A stretch of DNA of 64,000 bases, from NCBI GenBank assembly GCA_036555325.1, contig DATBLQ010000057.1:1-64000 (forward strand), written 5' to 3'. Position numbers and translations under genes: made by a program. The DNA comes from DATBLQ01 sp036555325. GTDB taxonomy: Bacteria; Pseudomonadota; Alphaproteobacteria; Rhizobiales; Aestuariivirgaceae. Of this stretch, positions 48,687 through 57,398 are shown piece by piece; position 1 is the first letter of the stretch; every line of letters starts with the position of its first letter. The notes under the pieces are model-generated. The model was given only the letters and a program-made list of their open reading frames with translations, made no database searches and had not been told where the DNA came from.

Positions 48687-50699
48687 ATGAGCGCAGCACT
48701 TTTTCGCGACCGCAAAGATGCTGGAAAGCAGCTCGCCAGGAAGCTTGGAGCTTATGCCAACCTGCCTGACGTGGCGGTATTGGCGCTTCCGCGCGGCGGA
48801 GTACCCGTTGCCCATGAGGTTGCACGGGGGCTCAAGGCTCCGCTTGATGTTTTCGTCGTGCGCAAGCTGGGCGTTCCTGGATACGAGGAATTGGCCATGG
48901 GTGCAGTGGCGAGCGGGGGTGTGCGGGTCCTCAACAAGGAAACAATCGGACAGCTTGGCGTCCCCGAACCGCTGATCAACCAGGTTACGCAACGCGAACA
49001 GAAGGAATTGGCTCGGCGCGAAGCGCTTTACCGCAATGGGAGACCTTCCCCGCAGGTGCGTGGCAAGACGGTGATTCTGGTTGACGATGGCCTCGCCACG
49101 GGCGCGACTATGCAGGCGGCGGTAGAAGCATTGAAACAGCAAGGTCCGAAGCGCATCGTCGTAGCCGTTCCGGTGGCACCGGAGAAAACCTGCGAAGAGC
49201 TTCGCAAGATCGCAGATGACGTCGTGTGTGCCTTCACGCCAGAGCCGCTCTATGCGGTGGGGCGCTGGTACATGGATTTTTCTCAGACAAGCGACGAAGA
49301 GGTGAGGACGCTGCTGTCAGAACGGCTTGAGAATTCAGTAAGCAAGAATCCCTCGAGACTCGGCCAGGAAGATGCTCCAGTCGCGCGTATACTTCATTCT
49401 GCACATCGCCTGACAGGCGCGGCCGAAGACTACGATCCTCTAGTAAAAAAAATAACCAACGCTCGCCTTGCGCTGCTCGGTGAGGCGTCCCATGGAACAC
49501 ACGAATTTTACGAGGAACGAGCCGAGATCACCAGGAGGTTGATTGCTGAAGAGGGATTCGCCGCGGTAGCTGTTGAAGGAGACTGGCCCGATGCTTTTCG
49601 GGTCAACCGATATGTGCGGGGAATCAGCAGGGATGTCGACGCCGAGGAGGCACTTTCAGACTTTCGTCGCTTTCCATCATGGATGTGGCGAAACACCGTG
49701 TTGGTGGAATTCGTAGAATGGTTGCGGGCCCATAATGACAAGCTTCCCGCCGGCGCAAGCAAAGTCGGATTTTATGGTCTCGATCTTTATAGCCTGCATG
49801 CTTCAATGAAGGCCGTGCTGCGTTTCCTTGATAAGATCGAGCCTGAAGCCGCGCGGCGGGCGCGCGAACGTTATGGCTGTTTCGACCATTTCGGTTATGA
49901 TGCGCAGGTCTATGGCTTCATGACACGGCTCAACTTGTCACAGAGTTGCGAAAACGAGGTCGTGGCGCAGTTGTTGGAATTGAAGCAGCGGTCGGCAGAG
50001 TTTCTGCGACGCGATGGACGTATCGACCCAGAGGAGCATTTTCAGGCAGAGCAGAATGCACGCGTCGTGAAGAATGCCGAGGCTTATTACCGCGCGATGT
50101 ACCTCGAAGAGGTATCCTCGTGGAATTTGCGGGACCGCCATATGATGGAGACGTTAGAGGCGCTCGACCAGCATCTCAGCCGTTCGGGTAAGTCGGCCAA
50201 GATCGCGGTGTGGGCGCATAATTCCCACTTGGGCGATGCGCGCGCTACTGCAATGAGCCAGCGTGGCGAACTCAATATCGGTCAACTGGTAAGGGAGAAA
50301 TTCGGCCGGCAGGCAGTGCTCGTTGGATTCACCACTCATCACGGCACTGTGACAGCTGCTTCGGAATGGGGAGGCGAAACTGAGCGCAAGCGGGTAAGGC
50401 CGGCCCTGCCAGGCAGTTATGAAGAACAGTTCCATCAGTCCGGACTGGCGCGTTTTTTGCTAATCTGGGACGACATTGAAAAAACATCGCGGACTTCGAT
50501 CAGGCCGAGCCTCGAACGGGCAATCGGCGTGATCTACCGTCCGCAAACCGAGCGCCAGAGCCACTATTTTCAAGCACATATCGCGGAACAGTTCGACGCA
50601 GTAATTCATTTGGATGAAACAAGAGCGCTCGAACCTCTGGAATACACCTCCACATGGGACGTGGGTGAAGCGCCAGAAACCTTCCCCTTTGCAGTCTAA
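48687..50699 (+). CDS. Phosphoribosyltransferase / erythromycin-esterase-like fusion
   Basis: A 670-residue two-domain protein. Residues 1-215 form a type I phosphoribosyltransferase (VLALPRGGVPVAHEVA; PRPP loop VILVDDGLATGATM). Residues 235-670 are an erythromycin-esterase-like domain with the catalytic acidic and His residues in LALLGEASHGTHEFYEERAE and in WAHNSHLGDARAT. The same fusion in Mycobacterium tuberculosis (Rv2030c) belongs to the DosR hypoxia regulon; its reaction is unknown and macrolide hydrolysis is not implied. The ATG at 48687 is chosen because the family starts at SAALFRDRKDAG and the earlier ATG lies in a FixK-type box. Confidence 0.92.
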   Translation: MSAALFRDRKDAGKQLARKLGAYANLPDVAVLALPRGGVPVAHEVARGLKAPLDVFVVRKLGVPGYEELAMGAVASGGVRVLNKETIGQLGVPEPLINQVTQREQKELARREALYRNGRPSPQVRGKTVILVDDGLATGATMQAAVEALKQQGPKRIVVAVPVAPEKTCEELRKIADDVVCAFTPEPLYAVGRWYMDFSQTSDEEVRTLLSERLENSVSKNPSRLGQEDAPVARILHSAHRLTGAAEDYDPLVKKITNARLALLGEASHGTHEFYEERAEITRRLIAEEGFAAVAVEGDWPDAFRVNRYVRGISRDVDAEEALSDFRRFPSWMWRNTVLVEFVEWLRAHNDKLPAGASKVGFYGLDLYSLHASMKAVLRFLDKIEPEAARRARERYGCFDHFGYDAQVYGFMTRLNLSQSCENEVVAQLLELKQRSAEFLRRDGRIDPEEHFQAEQNARVVKNAEAYYRAMYLEEVSSWNLRDRHMMETLEALDQHLSRSGKSAKIAVWAHNSHLGDARATAMSQRGELNIGQLVREKFGRQAVLVGFTTHHGTVTAASEWGGETERKRVRPALPGSYEEQFHQSGLARFLLIWDDIEKTSRTSIRPSLERAIGVIYRPQTERQSHYFQAHIAEQFDAVIHLDETRALEPLEYTSTWDVGEAPETFPFAV

Positions 50700-50741
50700 A
50701 AATAGGTCATGAGCAACCTTGCGGCACATTGCGTCTAGGAA

Positions 50742-50815
50742 GCCCAGGTATTGCAGCTGCCGTCGTGATGACGGGACTTCCGTCGCTGGGTGGCATCGCT
50801 CGAAGAAAAACCGGC
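50742..50815 (+). pseudogene. Internal fragment of an MgtC/DUF4010-type gene
   Basis: ATTGCAGCTGCCGTCGTGATG and the following GACGGGACTTC resemble the middle of the next gene (IAIAAAVVMTGLLAFRDYLH at about 51.2 kb). A short deletion separates this from a part like its CGCTGGGTCGCATC. The fragment is only about 70 bases, so it is probably a leftover of a partial duplication. Confidence 0.4.
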
Positions 50816-50846
50816 CTACAGGCCGCAGTAAAGTTGTTAGAAGCTT

Positions 50847-52112
50847 GTGATGATAGAGCAAACCGAACTCATCACTCGTCTTACGGTAGCGCTGGCAATC
50901 GGTCTGCTGGTGGGGCTCGAACGCGGCTGGCGCACGCGCGATGAAGAGGAAGGCCAGCGGACGGCGGGTTTTCGCACCTTTGCGCTCTCCGGCTTACTTG
51001 GAGGAATCGCCGGGGCAGTTTCGCTGCAGGCGGGTGGCCAGGCAATCGGGCTTATATTCCTCGGCTATACGGCCGCATTCGCTGCTTTCCATTGGCTGGA
51101 AGCCCGTACCGAAGGGAACGTGAGTGTCACCTCGGTTGTAGCCGGCATGCTAACCTTTCTGCTCGGAACGCTCGCCGTATTAGGCGACCTTCGCATCGCC
51201 ATCGCTGCTGCTGTAGTAATGACGGGCCTCCTTGCCTTTCGTGACTACCTCCATCGCTGGGTCGCATCATTGACCTGGGAGGAGATCCGCGCGGTCCTAA
51301 TCCTTCTGGCAATGACTTTTCTGCTGCTGCCGATCTTGCCCGACCGAACTGTCGATCGCTGGAACATTATTAACCCGCATGATATCTGGCTTCTGGCGAT
51401 CCTCATCGCAGCCATCTCCTTCGCCGGTTATGTGGCGATGCGTGTCTTTGGTGAGCGGAGTGGTATCATCATGACGGCTGTCGCTGGTGGGTTAGCGTCG
51501 TCAACTGCCACGACTTTGGCATTTGCAAAATTGGCTCGCGATCACCCAACCTCTTCAAGACTTCTGAGCGCCGGCATCTTGCTTTCAAGCTTGGTTATGA
51601 TGCTCCGCGTGGGAACCCTGGCCATCGTGCTCAATAATGCCTTGCTCTTGTTGCTCGCACCGCCGTTAGCGGTTGCAGCGATTGCTCTTGCAGGGGGGGC
51701 GGCAACCCTGCTGTTTGGCAGCTCGGAAGACAAGATGCCGGAACTGCGTATCCACAACCCCTTAGCCCTGGGCAGCGCCCTTAGGTTGGCAGCGTTCATT
51801 GCACTAGTCATGCTTGCAGCCGAACTCCTGCGCCAGACGTTCGGAAAGCTGGGTGTTCTGATCGTGGCAGCAATCTCTGGAATTGCGGACGTCGATGCCA
51901 TTACCATTTCAATGGCCCGCCTAGGTGGAGATGCTATTGATTTGAACACGGCCTTTGGCGCGATTATTGTTGCGGTTGCAGTCAACACAGTCTCCAAGGT
52001 TGTGCTGGCTGGTTGGGTTGCAGGGAAGAGGGTTGGCATCCTTGCCGGTGGATGCAGTGTTATTGCACTACTCGGCCTTCTCATCACCTCGGCTCAGCTG
52101 CTGCCTATTTAG
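50847..52112 (+). CDS. MgtC/SapB N-domain plus DUF4010 membrane protein
   Basis: A 421-residue membrane protein of about twelve helices. The first 130 residues are MgtC-like (LTVALAIGLLVGLERGWRTR, the conserved G-L-x-G-x-ER-x2), and the rest is DUF4010 with VAGGLASSTATTLAFAKLAR and AISGIADVDAITISMARLGG. MgtC proteins modulate Mg2+ adaptation and ATP synthase; the DUF4010 fusions are uncharacterised but look like ion transporters. Start GTG 50847 or ATG 50850. It is followed by a cytochrome gene 65 bp on. Confidence 0.9.
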   Translation: MMIEQTELITRLTVALAIGLLVGLERGWRTRDEEEGQRTAGFRTFALSGLLGGIAGAVSLQAGGQAIGLIFLGYTAAFAAFHWLEARTEGNVSVTSVVAGMLTFLLGTLAVLGDLRIAIAAAVVMTGLLAFRDYLHRWVASLTWEEIRAVLILLAMTFLLLPILPDRTVDRWNIINPHDIWLLAILIAAISFAGYVAMRVFGERSGIIMTAVAGGLASSTATTLAFAKLARDHPTSSRLLSAGILLSSLVMMLRVGTLAIVLNNALLLLLAPPLAVAAIALAGGAATLLFGSSEDKMPELRIHNPLALGSALRLAAFIALVMLAAELLRQTFGKLGVLIVAAISGIADVDAITISMARLGGDAIDLNTAFGAIIVAVAVNTVSKVVLAGWVAGKRVGILAGGCSVIALLGLLITSAQLLPI

Positions 52113-52176
52113 CACTCAATTAGAAAGAGGTTCGGATGAACCGCTCAGTTCGTTAGATCGAAATTGGAGGTCAGAA

Positions 52177-52512
52177 ATGTCCTTGGCCGTTCTTGTCTTT
52201 TTCGCGACAACGCTCCTGATTTCAACTTGGGACACACCTGCCCGTGCCGCGGGCGACTCTTCTCATGGTGAGAAACTCGCAAAGGAGCACTGCGCCCGTT
52301 GCCACGATATTGCACCAAACGGCGCCTTCAAGCGCTACCCACCCAGCTTTGCCTCGATTGCGGCATTTCGTTCCGAAGAACAGATCTATGCCAGAATTGT
52401 GTTTCCAGCATTGCACTCTGGCATGCCAGAAGTGGCCTTTTATCTGCTCCAGCCCCAACAAATCGCCGACCTTGTGGCCTACATAGTAAGTTTGGAGAAA
52501 AAATCGCCCTAA
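52177..52512 (+). CDS. Small periplasmic c-type cytochrome
   Basis: A 111-residue cytochrome c. A signal peptide ends near TPARA; CARCHDIA is the haem site, HSGMPEVAF gives the distal Met, and DLVAYIVSLEK is the closing helix. ATG 52177 has GGAGG seven bases upstream, which rules out the longer frame from 51955 inside the MgtC-type gene. It is a paralogue of the cytochromes at 19.96 and 46.4 kb and lacks an obvious FixK-type box of its own. Confidence 0.92.
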   Translation: MSLAVLVFFATTLLISTWDTPARAAGDSSHGEKLAKEHCARCHDIAPNGAFKRYPPSFASIAAFRSEEQIYARIVFPALHSGMPEVAFYLLQPQQIADLVAYIVSLEKKSP

Positions 52513-52567
52513 CGCATTACGCCTCACGAGTAATTCGTGAGGCGGCCACAACCGACCGCTTCCTTCA

Positions 52568-53497
52568 ATGCGCATTGCGACTTTCAACGTTCAGAATCTT
52601 CGACTTCGCCATCCTGCAGGCCACGCGCGCCTTGATGGCGCCCGCGATGAGGACATGCCGCAAGACAGCGGTCCACATGCAGCTGCTTTGGACCTCGCCG
52701 ACCGGCGGCTGACTGCGGCAGTTCTTGCCCATGCCGGTGCCGATGTGGTTTGCCTCCAAGAGGTCTTCGACCTCGAATCGCTTGACTTCTTTCATGACCA
52801 TCTTCTCCGCCATGTTGACGACACCAGCTACCCTTACCGTTTTTGCTTTCCAGGGAATGATGGTGCCGGTCGGAACTTGGCTCTAATGAGCAGACGGCTG
52901 GTCACCGAAGTGATCAGCCATGCCAAGCTCACTCCGGCAGACCTTGGCCTTCAAGTCACACAGGGGATTCTATCAAAAGCTCCAGTTTTTCGTCGCGACT
53001 GCCTCATGGCGCAGATCGGAGCGCTAACTTTATTCCTGTGCCATCTTAAGGCTCCCTGGCCCGACGAAAAGGCTGCCTGGTCACTTCGCCGGCTTGAGGC
53101 CCTCGGGATAAGGCGGCTAATCGAACGCCGATTCGGAGCCTCCGAGGACGCGCTCTGGCTAGTTGTGGGAGACTTGAACGAGCCTCGTGAGGCGGTACTA
53201 GAAGAGCAGGCAATTGCACCTTTGTTACAGGATTTTTCCATCGATCTCATGGAACGCGTACCTGTGTCTGACCGTTGGTCGCACTATGATGTAAGTTCAG
53301 GTTACTCGCGTCCAGATTCTTTCCTCGCCTCTCCTACTTTGGCGAAGAAATGGCCCGACGCCCGGCCGTTCGCATTCCGGGAAGGCAGCTCACGAGAGAT
53401 CACACGCTACACGGGTCCCCGATTGCCGGATGTTGGGGCACACCGCCCGCACGCGAGTGACCATGTGCCCATTGTGGTCGAGTTCGCTGGGCTCTGA
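52568..53497 (+). CDS. Endonuclease/exonuclease/phosphatase family protein
   Basis: A 309-residue EEP-fold hydrolase. RIATFNVQNLRL has the first metal-binding Asn, VVCLQEVFD the Glu, LWLVVGDLNEP the catalytic Asp-x-Asn and HRPHASDHVPIVV the closing Ser-Asp-His. No signal peptide is visible. Members cleave phosphodiesters in nucleic acids, sphingomyelin or phosphoinositides; the target here is unknown. It starts 55 bp after the cytochrome gene and may share its transcript. Confidence 0.9.
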   Translation: MRIATFNVQNLRLRHPAGHARLDGARDEDMPQDSGPHAAALDLADRRLTAAVLAHAGADVVCLQEVFDLESLDFFHDHLLRHVDDTSYPYRFCFPGNDGAGRNLALMSRRLVTEVISHAKLTPADLGLQVTQGILSKAPVFRRDCLMAQIGALTLFLCHLKAPWPDEKAAWSLRRLEALGIRRLIERRFGASEDALWLVVGDLNEPREAVLEEQAIAPLLQDFSIDLMERVPVSDRWSHYDVSSGYSRPDSFLASPTLAKKWPDARPFAFREGSSREITRYTGPRLPDVGAHRPHASDHVPIVVEFAGL

Positions 53498-53632
53498 TTG
53501 ACTAAGCTAAGATAGAGTGGTTGCCAGCGCCCGCGGCAAGCGGAGAAGTCTCTTTGCCGATCGCCTAAGGAGAGATCTTATCCGTGCTTCTAACTTATCG
53601 TTGATAAGAGCAAAGCGCCGGGCGAATTTTGT

Positions 53633-53646
53633 TTGATCCATATCAA
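53633..53646 (+). promoter_or_regulatory. FixK/FNR-type box, perfect
   Basis: TTGATCCATATCAA, exact match, centred 63 bases before the coiled-coil protein ATG; a -41.5 site leaves a 22-base leader with AAGGAGG. Confidence 0.8.
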
Positions 53647-53702
53647 AGCGAGGACTTGGGGGGATGAGATAACTATTTGCCGGAACTTTTAAGGAGGGTT
53701 TT

Positions 53703-54314
53703 ATGTCGTCTACTCAGAGCAGTATGCACTTCTATTTCAATTGGGCCAGAGGGCGGATCGATGAAATGGATGCAACGCTGGCGTCCTTTGAAGATCGTTT
53801 GGATCACATGAAAGCTGATGTGCGTACCAAGGCCCAAGCACTACTTGCGTCTATGCGTACGGAGCGCGATGCTTTTCGACTAGCCATGGACAAGCACGTC
53901 AAAGCCGGTGAGATAGCTTGGGAGACAGCTAAAGATAAGCTGGAGAACAACTGGGAAGCCTTCGAAGCCAATGTGCAGAAGTACGTCGAGAGCGTCGGGG
54001 AGCATGTTGAGCAGCGGCGATGGACTTTTCATGCACGGGCTGACGCACAGGGGAAGGCGTGGCGGGAGTCAGCTAATGAGCTGCGGGAAATGGCTAAGCA
54101 TTACGCATCGGATCGGCGCTCAGAACTCGAGTCCGCGATAGCAAGAATGAAGTCCGAAGCAGACGCAGCAGAAGCAAAATTGCACGAAATCAAGACTGCT
54201 GGGGCGAACTCATGGTCTGCCTTCCAAACTGCACTGGCCGAGTCGCGTGCAGCGTTCGACCGTGCCAATCGCATAGCTCATGATGCCTTCAGCAAAGCCA
54301 AATCCTCGCGCTAA
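53703..54314 (+). CDS. Coiled-coil stress protein of unknown function
   Basis: A 203-residue, highly charged, almost wholly helical protein with heptad-like spacing (DATLASFEDRLDHMKADVRT; RRSELESAIARMKSEADAAE). It has no membrane helix, no cysteine and no signal peptide. It recalls phasin-like or apolipoprotein-like proteins that coat granules or membranes, but no family is certain. A perfect FixK-type box and an AAGGAGG ribosome site precede ATG 53703, so it should be strongly made at low oxygen. It is a single gene. Confidence 0.75.
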   Translation: MSSTQSSMHFYFNWARGRIDEMDATLASFEDRLDHMKADVRTKAQALLASMRTERDAFRLAMDKHVKAGEIAWETAKDKLENNWEAFEANVQKYVESVGEHVEQRRWTFHARADAQGKAWRESANELREMAKHYASDRRSELESAIARMKSEADAAEAKLHEIKTAGANSWSAFQTALAESRAAFDRANRIAHDAFSKAKSSR

Positions 54315-54507
54315 TTAGCCGGTTTGCACTGTCAAAATCTCCCGCCATTGCTGTCGCTGCTACCAACGCACCAATGCCAAAGCCTAGACCGACCAACTCA
54401 GAACCAATCGATGTTATTATTCCAGAAGAAAGTATACCGCGGATCGCTTTGGACGGACCAATACAGCCGTCAGCAATAGTTTCGCAGGATGCCGACTTTA
54501 GCAATGA

Positions 54508-54777
54508 CTACTTCTTATTCTTCGAATCATCGCCACCGTCCATTAATCTACCGATGTTTGCATCAGCGACTGCAACTTGAGCATCGAATAAGCATTTGAT
54601 CAGGTCCTCTCCGCAGGCCGCTTCCAATTCGTCGTTGCTAATTCCATTTTCCCGCGCTTCCTCTAAGCACAGCACTGCTAACCTCATTGCCTCCAAATTA
54701 TCTTTAGGAGGATCAGTTGAATGAACATTGTTGATCACCCAGTCATTGAGAAAGGTCTTGGCTCTTTCAACACTCAT
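54508..54777 (-). CDS. DUF768-like small protein
   Basis: An 89-residue acidic protein. The start SVERAKTFLNDWVINNVHST and the later ENGISNDELEAACGEDLIKC fit the DUF768 pattern (FL-x-W-x-NNV ... A-x-GI-x-EIEEE-G-L), a family known mainly from Mesorhizobium and relatives, function unknown. It ends in a polar tail. No close neighbour shares its direction apart from a doubtful 71-codon frame just downstream. It supports a Phyllobacteriaceae-like origin. Confidence 0.65.
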   Translation of the reverse strand: MSVERAKTFLNDWVINNVHSTDPPKDNLEAMRLAVLCLEEARENGISNDELEAACGEDLIKCLFDAQVAVADANIGRLMDGGDDSKNKK

Positions 54778-55021
54778 CTACGTTTCCATTCTTCATTTCA
54801 AACAGCTTGGCCAACCGTAGCGCCGACGTAGTTGCAAGAAGGATAAAAACTGCTCCTGAGGGAGCCCGGTTTCATGGTTGCCAAGTGTGCATGAGATTGT
54901 TTCTCAGTTTATCCGGTTCTCGTATTATACGCAAAAGAATGAGCAGTCCCTCGGAATGTGTTACATCGCGCCTCGCGCACGCATTTCTTTCACGCGATTC
55001 CCCTGCTCGCAAATCCATCTG

Positions 55022-55321
55022 TCAGCCTTTAGCAAAATGCTCTTCTATAAGAGCAATGGGATCACAAGCATGTTTTGTCGCGATCGCACGAATTGGGAAC
55101 GACGTGGGGAAGCACTCAACCAACGCTCGATTTGCTAGGCGGACCGGATCGTTTTCGCCACTGTCGTAAAGTTGAAGTATGCAGCGCGACAAATCTTCCC
55201 GCATCTGTTTCAGTCGCCAGGACTGAGTTGGGAGATGCTTGACTGTGTTATCGAAAGCCCAGCCCATTGCCTTAATAGCTTCAGGGTCATAAACCCGACA
55301 TGCCGCGGCGATCGGCTTCAT
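55022..55321 (-). CDS. Hypothetical protein under a FixK-type box
   Basis: A 99-residue soluble protein, not recognised. It begins MKPIAAACRVYDPEAIKAMG and contains RLKQMREDLSRCILQLYDSG, then RLANRALVECF, mostly helical and mildly basic. The ATG at 55321 is chosen because GGAGG lies five bases upstream and because a perfect box centred 63 bases before it would place the transcript start between this ATG and the frame's earlier starts at 55378 and 55339. It is the last gene of the block before tRNA-Val. Confidence 0.6.
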   Translation of the reverse strand: MKPIAAACRVYDPEAIKAMGWAFDNTVKHLPTQSWRLKQMREDLSRCILQLYDSGENDPVRLANRALVECFPTSFPIRAIATKHACDPIALIEEHFAKG

Positions 55322-55377
55322 CTCAGCCTCCCTTGCCATCGTAATTGCACTTAGTAAGCCGAAGCGAAGGCTCGTCA

Positions 55378-55391
55378 TTGATTCAGATCAA
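55378..55391 (-). promoter_or_regulatory. FixK/FNR-type box, perfect
   Basis: TTGATTCAGATCAA, exact match, centred 63 bases before ATG 55321, the same spacing as the coiled-coil and stress-protein genes. Confidence 0.8.
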
Positions 55392-55683
55392 GGCATGGAT
55401 CGGGGCTGATATATAAGCTCCATCCTTTGTTTGCTGACCTTCTTGTGCTTGTCGCGCCATACTGACTTCGATCAAGTTACCCGTAGAGCAATAGCAAGGG
55501 GTATAGCGAAGCGAATTTCACAAACCCAAATGCCTTCGACATTTGCGAAGCCGTATGTTGTTTTCAGATGCCCCGAGAGAACCGGCGAGCCTGGCAGGGT
55601 GTTCAAGCTTCGATTTGGAGCATGAACACTCGGCGTGGTCGTCCAGCGCATAGGGCCATGAATAACGGTGTCCCTAACCCTTA

Positions 55684-55871
<188 letters not shown>

Positions 55872-55938
55872 GGTTATGCGGCTTGACGACCTTTGCATAT
55901 ATCTGCTGGATGTCGGGGCTGCAAGCGTTGACAACAGC

Positions 55939-56298
55939 TCAAGCTGCAACCATCCGTTCAACTTCCGCCACCAAGTCTCTCAAATGGAAGGGTTTTGACA
56001 GAACCTTTGCATCTTTCGGAGCACGGCTGTCGGGGTTAAGGGCGACTGCCGCGAAGCCGGTGATGAACATGATCTTCAGCGCTGGATCAAGCTCTGCTGC
56101 GCGCCGGGCCAGTTCGATGCCATCCATTTCGGGCATCACGATATCGGTAAGCAGCAAATCGAACGTTGCCTGCTTAACTTCTTCGAATGCGCTTGCACCT
56201 TCGGCGAATGAAGTAACGTCGTGTCCAGCCCTTTCCAATGCCCGAACCAGGAAGCGACGCATGTCATCGTCATCTTCGGCCAGGAGAATTCTTGCCAC
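55939..56298 (-). CDS. cpdR: Response regulator CpdR
   Basis: A 119-residue single receiver domain. ARILLAEDDDDMRRFLVRAL has the acidic pocket, LLLTDIVMPEMDGIELARRA the phosphorylated Asp (about residue 51), FITGFAA the Thr and VLSKPFHLRDLV the Lys. The tail ALNPDSRAPKDAKVLSKPFH is the CpdR hallmark. Unphosphorylated CpdR directs ClpXP to the pole and primes cell-cycle proteolysis, including CtrA turnover, and is controlled by the CckA-ChpT relay. It is transcribed toward tRNA-Val and marks the start of conserved core sequence. Confidence 0.95.
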   Translation of the reverse strand: MARILLAEDDDDMRRFLVRALERAGHDVTSFAEGASAFEEVKQATFDLLLTDIVMPEMDGIELARRAAELDPALKIMFITGFAAVALNPDSRAPKDAKVLSKPFHLRDLVAEVERMVAA

Positions 56299-56504
56299 CG
56301 CTCTTCCTCACTGGATCATTGTTGCGTCGTTGGCCCGTCCTGGGAGAGTTAGCAAATACCATAAGAACAAACGGTAAATGGCCAGTGAAAGCCACCAAGC
56401 GGCACTCACCCTCGTACGTTTGCCCGCTTTGGTCAACTCCGATTGACCAATCGCCGGGCCTCTGGTGAAATTGGGGTCGAGCCTTATATCGGCATTGGAC
56501 ATTT

Positions 56505-57398
56505 ATGCATAACCCAGCTGACTATTTTGTCCCGCCCTTCTCCATCCTCGGCCCCGAGCGCCAGACGGCCGCTGCTGTGCTGAATTCGCCTCACAGCGGA
56601 TCGCATTATCCCGAGCAATTTCTGAGCATGTCGCGGCTGACGACCGCTGCCTTGCGGCGCTCCGAAGACTGCTACGTTGATGAGCTTTTTGCATCGGCAA
56701 TCGACGCTGGGGCACCGCTTCTCAGAGCGACCTTTCCCCGCGCCTTTATCGATCTCAATCGCGAGCCGAACGAGCTTGATCCGCATTTGATCGAAGGGCC
56801 GCTACCACGATCGGCCAATGCCTCTTCCGTTCGAGTGGTCGGAGGACTTGGCACGATTCCTCGCGTCGTAAGCGAAGGAGAAGAGATCTATCGGCGCAAG
56901 ATCTCTTTGACTGACGCCGTGACGAGAATTGCCCAGCTCTACGAGCCTTATCATGCAGCTCTCGCTCGTCTGGTGTCCGCAACTCAGAGCGCATTCGGGG
57001 TGGCCTTGCTGATCGATTGTCATTCGATGCCGTCGAGTGCGGCAACCTCGCCCACCTCGACGTCGCCGCAGCCGGATGTGGTGATCGGCGACCGGCACGG
57101 AATTTCCTGCAGCTCGGCTCTCGTCGAACGCATCGAGCAGTTGTTTCGCCAAAACGGCCTTAAGGTCCAACGCAATCGTCCTTACGCCGGAGGCTTCATC
57201 ACCGAACGCTATGGCAAGCCGTCAAAAGGACTGCATGCGGTCCAAATTGAGCTCAATCGCGCAACGTATATGAACGAGAGAACTCTCGTGAAGCACTCAG
57301 GCTTCGCCAAGCTGAAACTGATCAACTCGCGAGTGCTGCATGCCCTCCTGCCGGACGTTCACACCCTCATCTCTCCGTTGCCGGCGGCGGCGGAATAA
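56505..57398 (+). CDS. N-formylglutamate amidohydrolase family protein
   Basis: A 297-residue zinc-dependent hydrolase of the FGase (HutG-like) family. VLNSPHSGSHYPEQF has the first metal-binding His, LRATFPRAFIDLNREPNELD the conserved DLNR-x-P, ALLIDCHSMPS the D-x-H pair and KGLHAVQIELNRATYMNE the C-terminal E-x-NR-x-Y. It hydrolyses N-formyl-L-glutamate or a similar N-acyl amino acid to the amino acid and formate or acid. There is no histidine-utilisation cluster around it; instead it lies in the cpdR-sRNA-hisN neighbourhood typical of rhizobia. Confidence 0.92.
   Translation: MHNPADYFVPPFSILGPERQTAAAVLNSPHSGSHYPEQFLSMSRLTTAALRRSEDCYVDELFASAIDAGAPLLRATFPRAFIDLNREPNELDPHLIEGPLPRSANASSVRVVGGLGTIPRVVSEGEEIYRRKISLTDAVTRIAQLYEPYHAALARLVSATQSAFGVALLIDCHSMPSSAATSPTSTSPQPDVVIGDRHGISCSSALVERIEQLFRQNGLKVQRNRPYAGGFITERYGKPSKGLHAVQIELNRATYMNERTLVKHSGFAKLKLINSRVLHALLPDVHTLISPLPAAAE

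Noticed and set aside
54289..54504. 71-codon minus-strand frame 4 bases after the DUF768-like gene
   Set aside because: It has a hydrophobic stretch but only a TTG start, and its end runs into the convergent coiled-coil gene; not enough support.
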